Source: Phytoseiulus persimilis (taxonomy: Eukaryota; Arthropoda; Arachnida; Mesostigmata; Phytoseiidae). From it: a DNA stretch of 64,000 nucleotides. Under the pieces are notes generated by a model that saw only the letters and a list, made by a program, of their open reading frames with translations, had not been told where the DNA came from and made no database searches. This document shows, one piece after another, positions 1 to 12,718 of the stretch. Numbering within the stretch: position 1 is the first letter of the stretch; each line of letters starts with the position of its first letter. The stretch spans positions 15,562,001 to 15,626,000 of the forward strand of contig CM075101.1 in the NCBI GenBank assembly GCA_037576195.1, in the 5' to 3' direction. The position numbers and the translations under genes were made by a program.

Positions 1-793
1 CCTGAGTTCCTGAAGATGCGTTTCTGGTTTCGGAACCATGGCAAAAGACCACCCGGTAGCTAGGAGTGACGCAATGCGTGATAGAATTTCCTGGCGATTC
101 TATCGCATCCCGAATTAGCGCACGTGGTGTGTTTTGGAAGGATTGACTCGAGTGAAGTCCGGTCGGTCGGGTAAATTGGTGCCGGGGAAACGTTCAGATC
201 TCTGAATCACCGAGCGCCCAAGCGTTTCGAGTGACTCGAGCAGCACTGATGACTTTTCATGATTGAGAACTTCCCCACGCCGAGAGGCAAGCTTTTTCTT
301 ATTTCCCGGTAGGTAGAGGACACAGGACGAATAGAGGACCTGTCTCGAAGGAAACGAGTTTATCGAACGAAGTCGTCGGAGGGATGGATTGTTCGTCATG
401 AGCTTCGCGTTAGTGGAGAAACACTCGATCTCTGTTAACTCGCAAGCAGTGTATCCAAGTCACTAACGGTCAATCGTTCGGCCAGTCATCATTCATGCGC
501 AGGTCGTCAAAGCCGAGAAGATATGGAAGCGAGCGAGGAAAGCGAGGAGCCGCAGATGAATCGATATCGATCGTCTCGAAGGCCGGCCGCCAACCAAGAA
601 AAATAGTGCTCCTCGAAACGTCCTGCACGGAGTGTCTTTCGCGTCCTCGTTCATTTGCGAGGATTCCACGGCGTCGACACTGTGCGACCATCGGCTCAAA
701 AAAAATCTTTGGTTGGATCGATGACCCGCTCTAGCAATCAGTTTATTACTGCTCGATTCGTATTCTTAGTAATACGGTGTCAAACGAGCACTG

Positions 794-1402
794 CTACACG
801 CCGGCGTTTCCTTCGCTGCAGAGGGAGCTCCAAGCAATCTCGCAGACGTTCTTATGGATCCTTCTTACGACTGCGGCCAGCGTTCTCCTCGGCTCTGGTA
901 AACCCACCTCGCCGGTTTCTTCCCTGTCGACCGCCGGGAAGGCCGCTGCGGCGGCGGAAGAGACCGGTGTTGGCAGCTCAATCGCAGGGCTAGCGATGTA
1001 ATCCCTCCTTTCGGGAGAGCTTTGTTTGCCACATCGATACTCAGTCTTGTGGACAGCGATGAGCGATCGAGTGTATATGAGCGAATCTGAAACGACGGAC
1101 CCCAGGCCTGCGTCGACGGCGAGGAGCCTGTCTGTCTGCTGCGTGCGCCGTGCCGATGTTGTGGTATCCGCGGTCCTCGGGTACGCCAACGTGACTGCAC
1201 ATTTACATTCACTCACCCGGACTTGCATGCTCTCGACGCCCCAGAGGGCCGGGACGTTTGGAACATTGTCTGCGGCCGTAAGATAATCGCCGACACCATG
1301 AAAGCGGGAAACGTGGAACGAAAAGTGGATACGATTCCATTCGTTGGACAACTCTGCGAGAGGAAGGCGAAAATGATACTCGCGCGTACCATGCAGGGGC
1401 AT
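794..1402 (-). CDS. Unrecognised 202-residue open frame
   Basis: An ATG-initiated frame of 202 codons with G/C-rich third positions, especially in its last third (Ala-rich stretch followed by EETGEVGLPEPRRTLAAVVR). Within it, CGG|GTGAGT at about 1210 is a strong donor, so the first 63 codons could instead be an exon ending at residues ...GVESMQVR; GTAAGA near the 3' end is another possible donor. An acceptor-like TTCACCCAG lies just upstream of the ATG. No domain, signal peptide or family is recognised. A frame on the opposite strand also reads plausibly (about 1223-1420), so strand is not certain. One frame of this length is about what chance gives in 64 kb. Confidence 0.3.
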   Translation of the reverse strand: MPLHGTREYHFRLPLAELSNEWNRIHFSFHVSRFHGVGDYLTAADNVPNVPALWGVESMQVRVSECKCAVTLAYPRTADTTTSARRTQQTDRLLAVDAGLGSVVSDSLIYTRSLIAVHKTEYRCGKQSSPERRDYIASPAIELPTPVSSAAAAAFPAVDREETGEVGLPEPRRTLAAVVRRIHKNVCEIAWSSLCSEGNAGV

Positions 1403-4400
1403 ACCGCTGTTTCTGGGTGAAACATTAGCGATTCGGGAATATTATCGCCGCAGCTTCTCGTTCCCGCCGTCTCTCGACTCCTATGAGAAGGTCTGCGTCA
1501 TACCACAGTGGAGCTCGGATCACATCAATTATGGGGAATATCAAAAATCCTTGATCACATCGAGGTTTCTATACACACCAGGACATAGTGGTCGGGAGCT
1601 GATGTCAGGTTCTACTGAGTGTTGACGCGGGGGCGATAAACAAGGATAATGCGTGGTAGAATTTCCTTCTTATCGTAGGGTACTCCATGATTTTCGGATA
1701 CCCTCCATCAAAACGGTTCTGCACGCGGATCAAAAAACCAAAGCGCACTCCGTTCTTCCCCGATTCTCAATAGCGAGGCGGCCTTCTCCAATTGACGGTC
1801 ACTCTCCGGGAAACAGGCACGAGACGGACATTCTTTCTGAGTGGGAAAAATATCGATCATGTGGAAGCATTCGATTTCGTCGTGCAGTTGTGCTATATTG
1901 GCTGGAGCCCGACAGTGACCCCGGACTCGCAGTTCCTGAACGGCGAACCGCGGTGTATTACAACGAATCTCTGCAAACTCTGAGAAGGATCTTTGTGAAC
2001 ACCGACCAGAAAATAGCTCAATCCATCAACTGCCCGGGTGGCCACCGCTCACTCAGCTCCTGAATCCCGTGAGCCCTTGCGGTTATTCTGCTGGGAGCTT
2101 TGTGGGTGGATGGTCTCACAGGAAACTTGCTCTGCGAGTGCCATTCATCCCGAACGTGTTGTCCATTTTTAGAACGAACCAGGAGGCTGCTCCCAATCAG
2201 ATCTCAAGCGTTCCTCCCTCGGCTCACCTGAGGTTGTGAGCACATGCATGAGTGCGAACGACGCCACAACGCTCAAAGAGCAGGCGGTTGAGGGGCGATC
2301 AAAGTCGATGGAGAAGAATCAGGAAACTTCGAGCTCACTGAGCGAGGCGAAAAATTCAAAGCTCTGCGTTTATCCTCATCCCCGACCAGCGTTTCCGACC
2401 AAGTGAACGCTCTGGAAATTCCCCTCTCGCTTTCTTCGTCGACGCTCCCAGCGGTTGGCAGCGAGGCGCCAGCTAGAAAGGCTCCGGTTGGAGGAATGAC
2501 TAATCTCTGAGTTTCCGTAGGTGAGTTTCGGTGTTAGACAGGTCCCACTGGCGGCGGCGAGACCGAGCGAGCGAGAGAAGGGAGGAAGGAACGAGTCTGT
2601 TGATGACGGCGTGTGCATGTCGAACTAACGGGCGAGCGTGCAAGCGGCAAGTTCGTTCGCACCACGGCTTAGTTTGCTTAGGGGATCGGGTTTGTTTAAT
2701 GGTCCGTGTTTTATTGTTTCATCGGCCGGTCTCGCGAGCCTGGCAGTCCGCTCTCCCTTCCGCAGGCGAATGAGGACTTCAAACTCACCACCAAAACGCT
2801 CCGATACGCGGTTCCCTTGTGACCGCGTCGCACGGCTCATGAACACGTCGACGAAGCGGAGTCGGGAAACGCCACTGTGGGCTACTCCCCCATCGTCGTG
2901 ATTCCCTGGTCCGATCCTTCCTCCTGGATTTTAGCCGACTCAGCAGGCTCCAAGCCAGCTCTACTCTTGGAACGTTCTCTCTCCCCCTTCAGAGATGAGG
3001 AGCTCATCATTCCAGTCTTAAAGCCTAAACTCCTCAATCCGCGGAGGGATTTTTGCACTTCCTCCTCCCTCTCTCAAGTGTTGGCCATTTTGTCTCATCC
3101 ACCCCCGTCCCGCTCCTCCTATTTCGATTGTCCAATCCGCCATCAGACGCATGACTATCACAGTTGAAGATGAACGGACAGCTTCAACTTCCCGTTTTTT
3201 ATAACTGAGAATCGACGTCGAATATGCGGGTCCGGATAACCGGAACGCGGCGCATTCTTCCAAACGAACAATCCATCTGTTTTTCCAGGCGAAATACCAT
3301 GCTCGGTTCGAGAGCCGACTCGCTTATTCATATACGACCGGAAGCGGAGTATCGAACAAGAGTCTCAACGAGATCGAGCTGAGCCGAACCGTAGGAGGCA
3401 TATCCGCCCTCTTCTCTTCATTCGGCCTTATGGCGGCGCGAAACCTGCGATGCGCTTCGACGTTCGAGGATCGAGCTTGTTGCACGCTAGTCAATGCCTC
3501 GCCTTCCGGAATGGGTTTCTCTTCCGCGGAGACAAGAGGAATGAAGCATATCTCCCGACGCGAAACACGGAGCTCCCTTTACCTTCCATGCAATGGTCGC
3601 GACGTGTCCGTGTGATCCATGGAGCGAATTGAACCTTGGTCCTGACCGTTACGAGTCCTGATGATGGAGCAACGGCCAAGCAGACATTTGAGCGGAGAGA
3701 AATTTAAATGAAGGGGAGCTCAGAAAGGAAAATGGCGTGAAAACGCGAAATAGAATCATGCGGAATGTCCGAGCCGGGCCCAAATGATGACAGGGTCCGT
3801 ATGTGCATATATAATACAATATACCTGTAGGACCCAGCGCACGCGATCAGCTGATGGTGGAACTATCCTTCACGAACTCCGTTTTACATAAGACCCTTCT
3901 CCAGACACGCAATGCTCAGGCTGAGCTGGTCCATACAGGTCTCGGCGTCAACTTCTCGTCATGGAGACGGTCGCGTTCCAGCTTGCAAGGTTCTCGCCAT
4001 CCACGAGAACGATTCATGATCGACTCAGGAGATCTGAGCTTAGCGAGCACGACTGCCCACGAGCTCCGGAATCGTGCTGCGGAGTTCGTTCAGCTGGTTT
4101 CAACGTGGAGTTGATCTCATAACGGCACATGGGCCAGCGGATTCGACCTGCTCATAGATTACAGGGAGATCGCGTGGGTGTGTGATGAGTCATATGTCGT
4201 ACACACACTCCGATAAAGAGATCGTGCCAATAAGCATGGAAGGAGGATCATCACGCAGGTTCATGATAATTTTCCATGTTGGAGGATGGCAGTACTCGGG
4301 CACTCAGACGCGCGGAAGAAATGAGACGAATCCTGAGACTTTGCGGGAATCGCGAAGAGGCATCCGGGCAGGTGACACGAGCCCAACGATCTCGGATTAG

Positions 4401-5319
4401 CCAGCCGGCGAACCACGGGTCCTCGAGCTGATATGGCGCGATCGCATGATCCACTAGCATTGAGATCCCCGCATCGCTCACATCTAAAAACAATGTCGAG
4501 TAAACCGTTCGTGACAAGCAATTGCTATGAGCCTGAGAAGGTTTCGAAGGGCTGTTGCCAGGAAGAAGAGAGAATATTCCCCATCAGATGAAAGTCTAGT
4601 TTTGATTTTCTGCTCGAGTATCAACGGGACGTTTTGGGGACACGAGCGTATCAAAACAGTGATCTCCCTCTAACGATGCTTCGATAACCGAAACTATGCA
4701 GGACGAAACTGCGCGAGAGGGTGTATAGAAACGCGAATGAGAAGGGCGACAGAAATCGATGATCAGAGCAGTGCGCTGAGCCGACTCCTTCCTCTTTCCC
4801 TCACTCATTGATGCAGTTTCTCGGCGTCATAGCTTTATCATCATCATCATCATCATCATCATCGTCGTCGTCGTTGTCATAATAATACGAGAGTCGACTT
4901 TGATCGGTCCGGCAAGTGTTCGCGATAGCGTCAAGAGGGATGAAAAGATAAAGCGGCCGCTAGGAGGAATTTTTTCACATAAACTCCCGCGAACTTAATC
5001 GCGTGTTTTCTGTGTTCCTCGGGAAAACTTCCGGGAACTTTGACAGCAGAAAAAATGGTCTTTAGCGAACATAAAAAAAATATCGCTATTGAAGCGTTCT
5101 CTCGGCCACCGTGCCGACAAGAGTCGTCGACCGACGATCTCCTCTTTGCGGCAACTTTCGGGGCACTCCAAGCGACTTTTCGAAGCGTACATTCGTTCGG
5201 GTCGCGGTGATGCGAGGGAGTCCGTCGGATCGAAACCGATCCCCGGTGAACGGAGTGAGCCTCAGAGAGACAGCTGAGCATGTCAGTTGATACTTGCTTG
5301 AAGAGCTCTTTGCACCTTA
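1403..5319. other. No supported gene
   Basis: Open frames here are short or have Ser/Arg-rich chance-like composition. The most plausible is an ATG frame at 3854-4114 (+), 86 codons, starting MVELSFTNSVLHKTLLQTRN, without splice or start support. A donor-like TAG|GTGAGT lies at 2519. The ATC microsatellite is at the right end. Bases 1-793 likewise show nothing I can support. Confidence 0.5.
4837..4878. repeat. (ATC)9(GTC)n microsatellite
   Basis: Nine ATC units are followed by GTC units with one interruption (GTT). No frame across it looks coding. Confidence 0.9.
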
Positions 5320-5937
5320 ATGGCATCGACGTGCCCTCGGAAAAAGAAGATGGCTCACTTCCACCCGCGTGAGTGGGTGAATAGGTGAGTGAACGGGTTT
5401 GTTCGTTTGGCCCTTATGCTCGTCGTTTATGCCTCGCTGGACAGCATGGGATCCGTCACCGAAGTTCTGGACTGCATCGCGCCGCGTCTCGGGAGACGAG
5501 TGCTCACCCCGGCTTCAAAGAAGACTTTTCGGACAGAACCCCAGGGGCATCATCTGCTGTCTGTAAACTTGGCCCGAGAGCCGAGCTTCTGGGAACCCTC
5601 GGAGAGCAGATTTCTCGGGAGCTCCCTCCTCCGAAAAAATATTCTCAGTGTGACGAAAATCAAAAAGGGGCGCGACTCCCTTATACAGAAACAGCGATGC
5701 GCGAAACTCGCGCCCGTTGCCCGACAGTCTGAAGTAAGGAATCAATTGACTCGAAATCTCTATGTCAAGAGGTCTCAGCGATCAATCGAGGAATCGTGTG
5801 ATATGTTGAACATGTCGCTCTCGTCGCGAACGCTCGACAGTATCGATTTCAGGTCTTTAAGCCTGGACCGAGCCGTTGAAGGAACGAAGCAACCAGGAAC
5901 GGATCCTCACGTTGAGGGTGCCATATCGACTTTTTAG
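5320..5937 (+). CDS. Two-exon candidate gene, unknown product
   Basis: Exon 1 (5320-5384) starts at ATG and contains a second in-frame ATG at 5350 in good context (AAGAAGATGG), giving a short start MAHFHPREWVN. It ends at TAG|GTGAGT. After a 60-base intron ending GGACAG, exon 2 (5445-5937) continues in phase to a TAG, 185 residues in all from the first ATG. Exon 2 is rich in basic residues and Ser/Leu, with no membrane segment. An APRLGRR motif near residue 37 resembles an amidated peptide processing site, but the predicted protein lacks a signal peptide, so that is probably fortuitous. A further donor-like GAA|GTAAGG at about 5734 could shorten exon 2. The phase match across a short intron is the main support. 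Confidence 0.3.
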
Positions 5938-6829
5938 TGGATGTTGTTCTTGCGAGCTCAATCCGATTTCTATCCCCAGCATGGCTGTCGTGACCATCAA
6001 TAATTCCAGTCGGTCGATAAAACGCCGGGGCTCATTGAATCCGAGATTATCCGGAGTCGGGGCGCGGGAATTGCGTCCGACCCGCAGCGGCCTTTGATTG
6101 AGAGGGCCTGAACAACAACGTTCCGGGAAGCGGAGCAGTATCTCAGCCGATTCGGGAATTTCGCGGATTGTGATGAAGTGGAACAGAAGAACTTCAGATT
6201 CGGAACCAGAGGCATCGGAGCTCGATTGCGAGATTCGCCGCGGGGAAGGCCGGGCTGCCTTCTTTCTTTCAACGACAGAGGAGGCGGTGCTGTGCTGAGA
6301 TTAATATCCCGGCCGTTGGAATTCCAGAAATGCCAAACCTGAAGCCGCAGAAGAGAATCCGATCCCTGACGCTCCAGCGCTTTCGCCAATTCGATGGAGA
6401 TGAGAGAAGTTTCGAAATCGATTCTGGAGAAGGCGCGTTCTCGTGAGCGCTGTTTTTCCGCGAGTTCCATTCGCTCGGGTCTGCTCCTGTTATGTCGGCC
6501 TGGCTCACGTGGCTGGGCTGGAGCTTGGTTTCAAAGGCAACCATCTCGGACGCCTTCGTAGGCAGGCAGAGGAAACCTATCGAAGTCTCTACGGAAAAGA
6601 CGTGATCCCTTTGGGTTGTTTCTCTCCACCGATGATCCATAGCCTTTGGGCCACGCCCGGTGCAGAGCAGGAGAAAAAATGAGCGACGAGGGCGGATTTA
6701 AGGATGGCTTCAGTCGGGAAAAAATGCGCTTCGAAACAGCAACAACGGCGGCAGCAGCAGCCCAGTAGGGCACGTTAATTACCTTCGGTACAAGTAATGA
6801 TCGTTGCTTGATCCTTTTTTAATGGCGGA

Positions 6830-7525
6830 GCCTTCCGTTCTCTCTCCTTATCCTCCTCTCTATCGCTCTGCCCTCTCCCGCATTCCTCTCTCTCCCTTTT
6901 CGCAGTTGCCCATTTTGTCACTCTCTTTCCGTTCCGATCTCCTCCGTTCTTTCATCTTCTCGCCCTACTTTCTTCCTACTTCACATTTTGCGTCCTTTCT
7001 CCTCCGTCCGAGCCACTGTTCCGCCTTTCGTTCTCCCGCCCATCCTCTCGATTTCGTTCTCATTCGACTCCACGGGCCCTCCCTCACCCGTATCTTCACC
7101 CTTCCCTCTTTCACGCTTCCAGAAGCTCGAGGTTTTCCCCCTCCCTCTCGGCCTGTGTACTTGTACGAGACCATGGAGCCAAATCAAACGAAATCGAATA
7201 ACGAAGCTCCCTTTTTCGCCGTTGTTTCTTTGGAGAAGAACTCCGAAGGGGACTCACTGAAGAGGAGATCGGGCAGAAAGAAAGTCGGCGAGAGTCGACT
7301 ATCCCTCCCTCTTCCCCTGCTTCGTTTCCAATCTGCTCTAGACAAACATTTCTTTTCCGAGGAGAAGGTTCATCCGTTCTCGTCCCCATTGCTCGTCTCA
7401 CCTCTTTTTCCTCTACCTTCTCCTCATTCCCCTTAAATCCTGGGCTTCCCCGCCGAGTCGTCGATCGAAAGTTGATTCCTCTCGGCTATTTCAACTCCGC
7501 GCCCCTCTCTCTCCCCCCTCTTCCC
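6830..7525. repeat. Long pyrimidine-rich block on the plus strand
   Basis: About 700 bases are dominated by C and T on the plus strand, with many CTCT, TCCT and CCCT runs. A 210-codon frame (6804-7436) crosses it, but it is Ser/Pro/Phe/Leu-rich because of the composition, so I do not call it a gene. Confidence 0.7.
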
Positions 7526-8075
7526 GAGACAGTAGAAGGGATTATTCGGAATTCAGCATTCGTTCCGAGAACGCGCCTCCGATTGTGTAGGCGGGTCTCA
7601 CGGGGGTAACACGAGGTTGAGGGCTTTTATGATCGGGCGAGCTGCTTGGAAGGAACACGTAGTTTATTCCGTCAACCCATCACATGGAACTCTCTGTGAT
7701 GTCACGAGACAGTGAATGAAGTCATTCCGAATACAGATGGCCATGTGGAGGGACATCTGGGAGGACGCACGGCAATGAAGAAGCCATCTAGCGCCTGCCG
7801 ATCCACTACGGCGAGGACGGAGAAAGAGACAGAGTGGGGAGTGTCTCCTGCTGCGCGCATCTGTAACAGCTGTTCCTCATAGAGAAGAGCGTCTCGAGCA
7901 CGAACGTAGAGAATCAGGGATAAATGGCGAGAGAGGGAGAGAGTGCGGAACTAGATGAAGAAAAGGTGAGAGACGCAGAATGTAAGACTGTCCGGCACTG
8001 GTAGCCGGCCACTGTCGAATAGACCAGCGTCGGCCGTCTCTATGTGGTCCTCACTTCTTGCAACCTTGCCATGTA

Positions 8076-8232
8076 TAATGGAAGAAGAGAAAAAGAGGCG
8101 GTAACGGGAGAAGAGGAAGACAACGATAGAAGGGGAGAGAGTACAAAGCAGAATGGATGGGGAGAGGAGAGGAAAAAAAAGGGACGCTGGAATGGGCAGG
8201 GAGAGAGGAGGAGATGCAGGGAGGAAGACAAC
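8076..8232. repeat. Purine-rich block on the plus strand
   Basis: A run of mostly G and A (for example GAAGAAGAGAAAAAGAGG and GGAGAGGAGAGG). It is the mirror in composition of the 6.8-7.5 kb pyrimidine block. Frames through it are composition artefacts. Confidence 0.7.
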
Positions 8233-9885
8233 TGCAGTATCTGTTCAAGGAGAGTCTGAACAGCATTCTGAGCAGATGGCGCCGTTCCGCTGTTGCGCGT
8301 TCGATGTCAAAATATGATGATGATGGTCCCCTTACGTGCCGTGGGTCAAAGGAGCCTCACTGCATTTGACGTTTGGCAGGTGTGTAGACCCATAACAGAA
8401 ACCGACGCGGAACGTGGACACGTGATGCCCTCATGCTCTCCAGCAGTCATGGATCAGGGTTGATACTCAGGCGTGGTGTCAGAAACGTCAAAGATGCAGA
8501 GAACTTGATTGAAGCTGCTTGCAGCATTTGGGAACCAGTTTCCTTCCCTCTCATTGCTCCGGGGGAACTGAATTCTGGTTGCCATGCCTGCCGTCCTGCT
8601 GACAGCCGAAAATACGGAGCGTACATTGGTTTGGAGAGTTGGGAGAGCTCGTTACCAGATTTTTTTCGCGAACGAAGATCCGACTTAAAAGCGGGCTGGG
8701 CTTCAGAGGGACTTAAATGAAGTCGCGCAACGTTAACAGCGAATGCGGCCATGAAAACAGTGACGTCTTTCGCAGGATCCTCAGAGCAAACTTCCTGCTC
8801 GGATGAACAGATCCAATCAGGCTGGTGGTGTGTTCTCAGTGAAACGATGAAGTGCTCTGCTCTCGTTTTTACTCCACTATTTTCAAACTCCCGGCAGAGG
8901 AGAGTATTCATAGAGCTCGGGAGGCGAAGAGCGATGACCGCGTATTCTGGTCAACGAGCGGCTCTCACGGAAGGAGAAAATTCGAAATACGTGCAGGAAG
9001 TCGAGACTCGTTCTATGTGCCGGCGCCAAGTGAGTGTTCGCGTGACTCTCGCGGTACGAGACACTTTTTTTCTGGCAAAAACTCACTGTCGTGAAGGACT
9101 ACCTGCGAACAACATTGTTCGAGTCAGCTGATCCCAGGCAAGCGCGTGCATCACCATGCAGGTGAACATGCAGCATGGTTGACGGTTCCTCTTCCCCCCC
9201 CCGAATGAGAGCGGAGGCGGCAGACGCGATTATGATTTTCATCCGCTCCCCAATGCGATGGACCTTGAGATTCAATCGAGAGATATCGTATACCCTTGTC
9301 AGCTCGACCTCGAATCAGCTGACTGACGGTCTATACCAATCGGTGCGCGAGCATCTGCGCGGGACAGTTTGTGAATTTACCGCCCGTCTGTAGGAAGGGA
9401 GATCTCATAACAGTGTTGAGGCCTCGAGAAACAGAGGTATCGGGTATATATCGAGGATTTCATCGGCTCGAGAAACCGCAGCGCTTTTTCGCGCGTCTCC
9501 TAGCACAGCTTCCATGCGGGGCCCTCAGTTCGATACACTCGTAACGCTAGCGACGGGAAGACCCGGATGAGCTGGGAACGCCCCAGGGGGAATTCCTTAT
9601 TCGTTCGGCAGTAAGGATACGAAAAATCGGTGAGAATCATGTTGGAAATCGGTGGCACCGGGTCCAGCTCAACGTGGAAACAGATGCGTGACGGTCCCCT
9701 CTCAGGGAGGGCTCGACGAGGAAATACCGCGGTGGAGCGGTGCTCTCAAGATGGCTCCTCCGTTTCCGGGCCAGAGAGCGAGCTCAGAGAGTCACCCTGC
9801 CTCTTATTCGACCGAGGTTCAAGTCTATCCACGCGTGCATCTGCAAGCATTGCCTACCCGCCTGTCGGTCCGGATCGTCCGCGCC

Positions 9886-9899
9886 CCCCCCCCCCCCCT
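9886..9899. repeat. Poly-C run
   Basis: An uninterrupted C tract of about 14 bases (CGCG then C run then TCGAG). Length may be unreliable in assembly. Confidence 0.8.
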
Positions 9900-11181
9900 C
9901 GAGTTGATCTCTCATAGCTCCGTTCAGTCAACCGGAGACCCCGTTCCCACTGGACCCGCCATATTCATGGGGATATTCTCCTCCAATGGAGGTTTCCGCC
10001 GCAGATCGAAGCCTCGGCGTCTCAGCCCCTGTGGCGCACTTCCACCGATGAGTTCCGCAATGTCAAGATATGCTGAGGCGGGAAGCAGTTCGGACTCGAT
10101 GTTGACGTTGTGGCGCTCTACTTAGCTGCATTGGGTGAAGTGGTCGCGTCCCATGGATCCTCTGTATAAGGTCTCTGATATTGTCACCACACTGGCGAAC
10201 ATCCATCTATGGCGATTGTACACCGTGAGCATCGGCCCATTACGACTTTTCGTCGTGAATGCGAGCCAGAGAGAGGAATGGGAGGCACCGAACGCGCTAC
10301 CGAATTCGATATTCAGGACGAATGCCTTATGAAGCTCCTGTTGCGACCATTGTGACTTCGGCTCCCTATCTCTTTCCAGATATTTCCTTTTCTTGGCGCT
10401 CCTCTCGAACAACGAGAGTAACAGCAGAAGCAGCCGCAGCATCGATCGGCTGAGGGAAAAGCGTGCTTGCGGTAGGGGTTGGCCGTGATGGCTGCTGGTA
10501 GAGGTAGAGAGGATGGCTGCCTACGGTCGAAGCGATGGATGGATTGATGGACGGACGGACGATACCGGTCGAGGTGAAGCCAGCCCCGCTCTATTGAGGT
10601 CAACTCCGAATGAGCTGGGGATGCAGCTTACCGAAACAGTGTGCGATCGTCGATGGAAACCCGCTCGAAACGTTCAGGTCCCGAGGTAGAAATAGCGCGG
10701 GCCGTTTTTCACTCGACGTCCCCATTTCCAACACCCGTGGCTGCGGCGAATCTTCCCGGGGGCAGGGGGGAAAGGGGGGCAGCCAGCCAGGCAGGCGGCC
10801 AGCCAGCCTTCGATCTACCATTGAGGAACATCGATGGAACATTATGGAGGAAGGCTCCCATTCAATCCTTGTTCCCAGGTTCCGGTTGGTGGTCTCGACT
10901 CTGATCACAAATAACTCCAGCAGAAAGCGCTCCATGCTGCTCTCTATTAGCCTACATCCTGCTCCCATTAGGCGCTCTCACACACCACCGTTATCTATAG
11001 GCTCACATTTCCCTTCTTCCTCTTCTCGATAAATGTATAAGGGGGGAAAGTTTTCGTAGGGGAGGGATTTCGATGAAAGTACTCACACAGATTGCTCACT
11101 TGGCAGAAGGTCTCGGGCGGGTACGATAAAATATCTCAACTTTTACCTAGAATGCCTCGTCAGTGATAAATAGTGACTGTA

Positions 11182-11237
11182 CCCCCCGATCGCGGATTCC
11201 CCCCCCCCTCCCCCCCCCCCCCCCCCCCCCCTCCCCT
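11182..11237. repeat. Long C-rich tract
   Basis: Several C runs, the longest about 22, separated by single T bases, ending in CTCCCCTTTTTG. It is the longest homopolymer-like tract in the window. The complementary strand is a G tract. Confidence 0.9.
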
Positions 11238-12505
11238 TTTTGTTTCTAATCGCCTGAAATGCGAGCGCTGAGAACCGTGCGTTAAGCTATCGTCAGGGTT
11301 CGAGGTCCATGAGGTTTCCATAGTGGACGCGGCCCTCGGGATAGCATCGAGTGCTTTCGCTGTTATTCAATGCGCGGTATCTTTATTCGATGAACTTCCA
11401 GGAGGCGAGAAACCTTCCCCCACTGACCAATTTTTCTGAACGACGTTTCACTGCTGTTTTCGCTCACAAGAAGAAGTAAGCAAACACACGAAGGAAGGCA
11501 CGCGCGTTCGTATGAGAACATACCCGTTGTCTGCCAACCGGGAAGCTAGGGCAAGCTGCGAGTTAAAAAAGATGTCAGGGGGGGGGGGAAAGGATGTACC
11601 CATAAAAGTCCTGTTGGGGGTTCCCTTATTTGCTCAGCCCATCTCCAAGCCCTGTTTTTGACCCTGGAGCTCTCCTGTTCTCATCCCTGATCCGCGGCTT
11701 CAACTCTTTCCCACGGAAGCATTCGGGCTCTCTCGAAGCAAAGGTCGTCTTTTATGGAGGAGCATTGATTGCGCGGCTAGCAGGTCTCAGGGGCTGACTC
11801 TGGCCGCAGAATTCACATTATTGTTTCTTCAAGCCCATGGTTCTATCCGTGGCGGGTTCGGCGATCAGTCTGGCTATCAGCCGACGTTCCCGTGAATGCG
11901 GAAGGCGCGCGCGCCTTTGTTTGTCCGCGAGCCTTGAGGAGCGTGCCCGTCATTATCCGGTAGCTGCCTCGACCCTGAGCAGATGCCTGAATGAGAGACT
12001 GGCGTTCGATGGCGTCAGCGGACGGAGTTCTCTCGCCCGCGCGGTCGGGATTCACACAAGAATCTGATTCTCCAGACCGCTCTGCCCGCAATCCTCTTGT
12101 GGGCAAAGTTCTTCACAGGGAGTACCAAAACAGCCAAAGGAGAGAAGCGCGACGAGATGGGGCGGTGGCTTCTCGATGTGTCGCGATTTTCGTGTTTCAT
12201 TCTAGCGGAGTCGTTCTCCTCCGACTTCCTTCTCAGGCCGCCTCCTCCCATGGAACCCATGTTCGTTAAGCCGCGGTCCACCATCTTGCGAACATGTTCT
12301 TTGATTGGGAGATTCGGGAGCGGAAGGACGTAGCATTCCCAATTTTCTGCTTGTCTTTGACGCAGTGCTCGCCGAATCCCATGTCGGCTTTGCGCGCGGC
12401 GGTGTGATCATCACTCAAGGCAGCAGTCCCCCGTTGTAGGAGTCCCATCCTGCTCGGCGTGAGCCAAACTCGCGCGGCACACGGGCTTCCGACTCGATCT
12501 ATCAG

Positions 12506-12718
12506 TCATGAATATACATTCAGAGGAGCTATTACAATATCTCCAGAGCTCGGATCGGTCGGGGACTGCTGGAGGTGGGGCCGAACCCCCGTTCCTCGAA
12601 CTTTCGGTGTGCCGTGGATGAAATCGGGAAATCCGCAACCGCTGAGACAAGAACTGAGAAAGTGGGGCTCCATGGAGAGCTGCCCAAGGAGCCACACGGC
12701 GATGTAGACAACAAACAT
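12506..12718 (-). CDS. Candidate small secreted protein
   Basis: The ATG at 12718 sits in good context (AGAACAATG) and opens a 70-codon frame whose first 20 residues, MFVVYIAVWLLGQLSMEPHF, look like a signal peptide or signal anchor. A Cys pair follows (LSSCLSGCGFPDF). A downstream segment on the same strand (about 12266-12440; DDHTAARKADMGFGEHC and KDKQKIGNATSF) is also coding-like and could be a further exon, reached through donors such as GTAATA or GTATAT near the frame's end. I do not recognise the family. The opposite strand is open too. Confidence 0.22.
   Translation of the reverse strand: MFVVYIAVWLLGQLSMEPHFLSSCLSGCGFPDFIHGTPKVRGTGVRPHLQQSPTDPSSGDIVIAPLNVYS

Larger units (their letters stand above)
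5938..12505. other. Mostly noncoding, compositionally biased
   Basis: Contains the pyrimidine and purine blocks and two C tracts. Frames at 8447-8911 (-), 9652-10125 (+) and 10122-10442 (-) are open but unconvincing. The last reads RKYLERDREPKSQWSQQELH and is the least unlikely. No RNA gene or element is seen. Confidence 0.5.

Noticed and set aside
1223-1420. Plus-strand frame reading APEGRDVWNIVCGRKIIADT
   Set aside because: Protein-like, but antisense to the longer minus-strand frame that has a true ATG, and it has no start codon of its own.
5389-5470. Signal-peptide-like start and an APRLGRR pyrokinin-type motif
   Set aside because: The hydrophobic stretch lies in the inferred intron, the frame there lacks an ATG before it, and a single degenerate motif is not enough for a neuropeptide call.
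6804-7436. A 210-codon plus-strand open frame
   Set aside because: It lies in the pyrimidine-rich block and is Ser/Pro/Phe/Leu-rich purely from composition, with no domain or splice signal.
11290-11310. GGGTTCGAGGTCC as a tRNA B box
   Set aside because: The box mismatches at a key C, and no A box or acceptor stem lies at the right distance. Similar hits near 21228 and 49667 fail in the same way.
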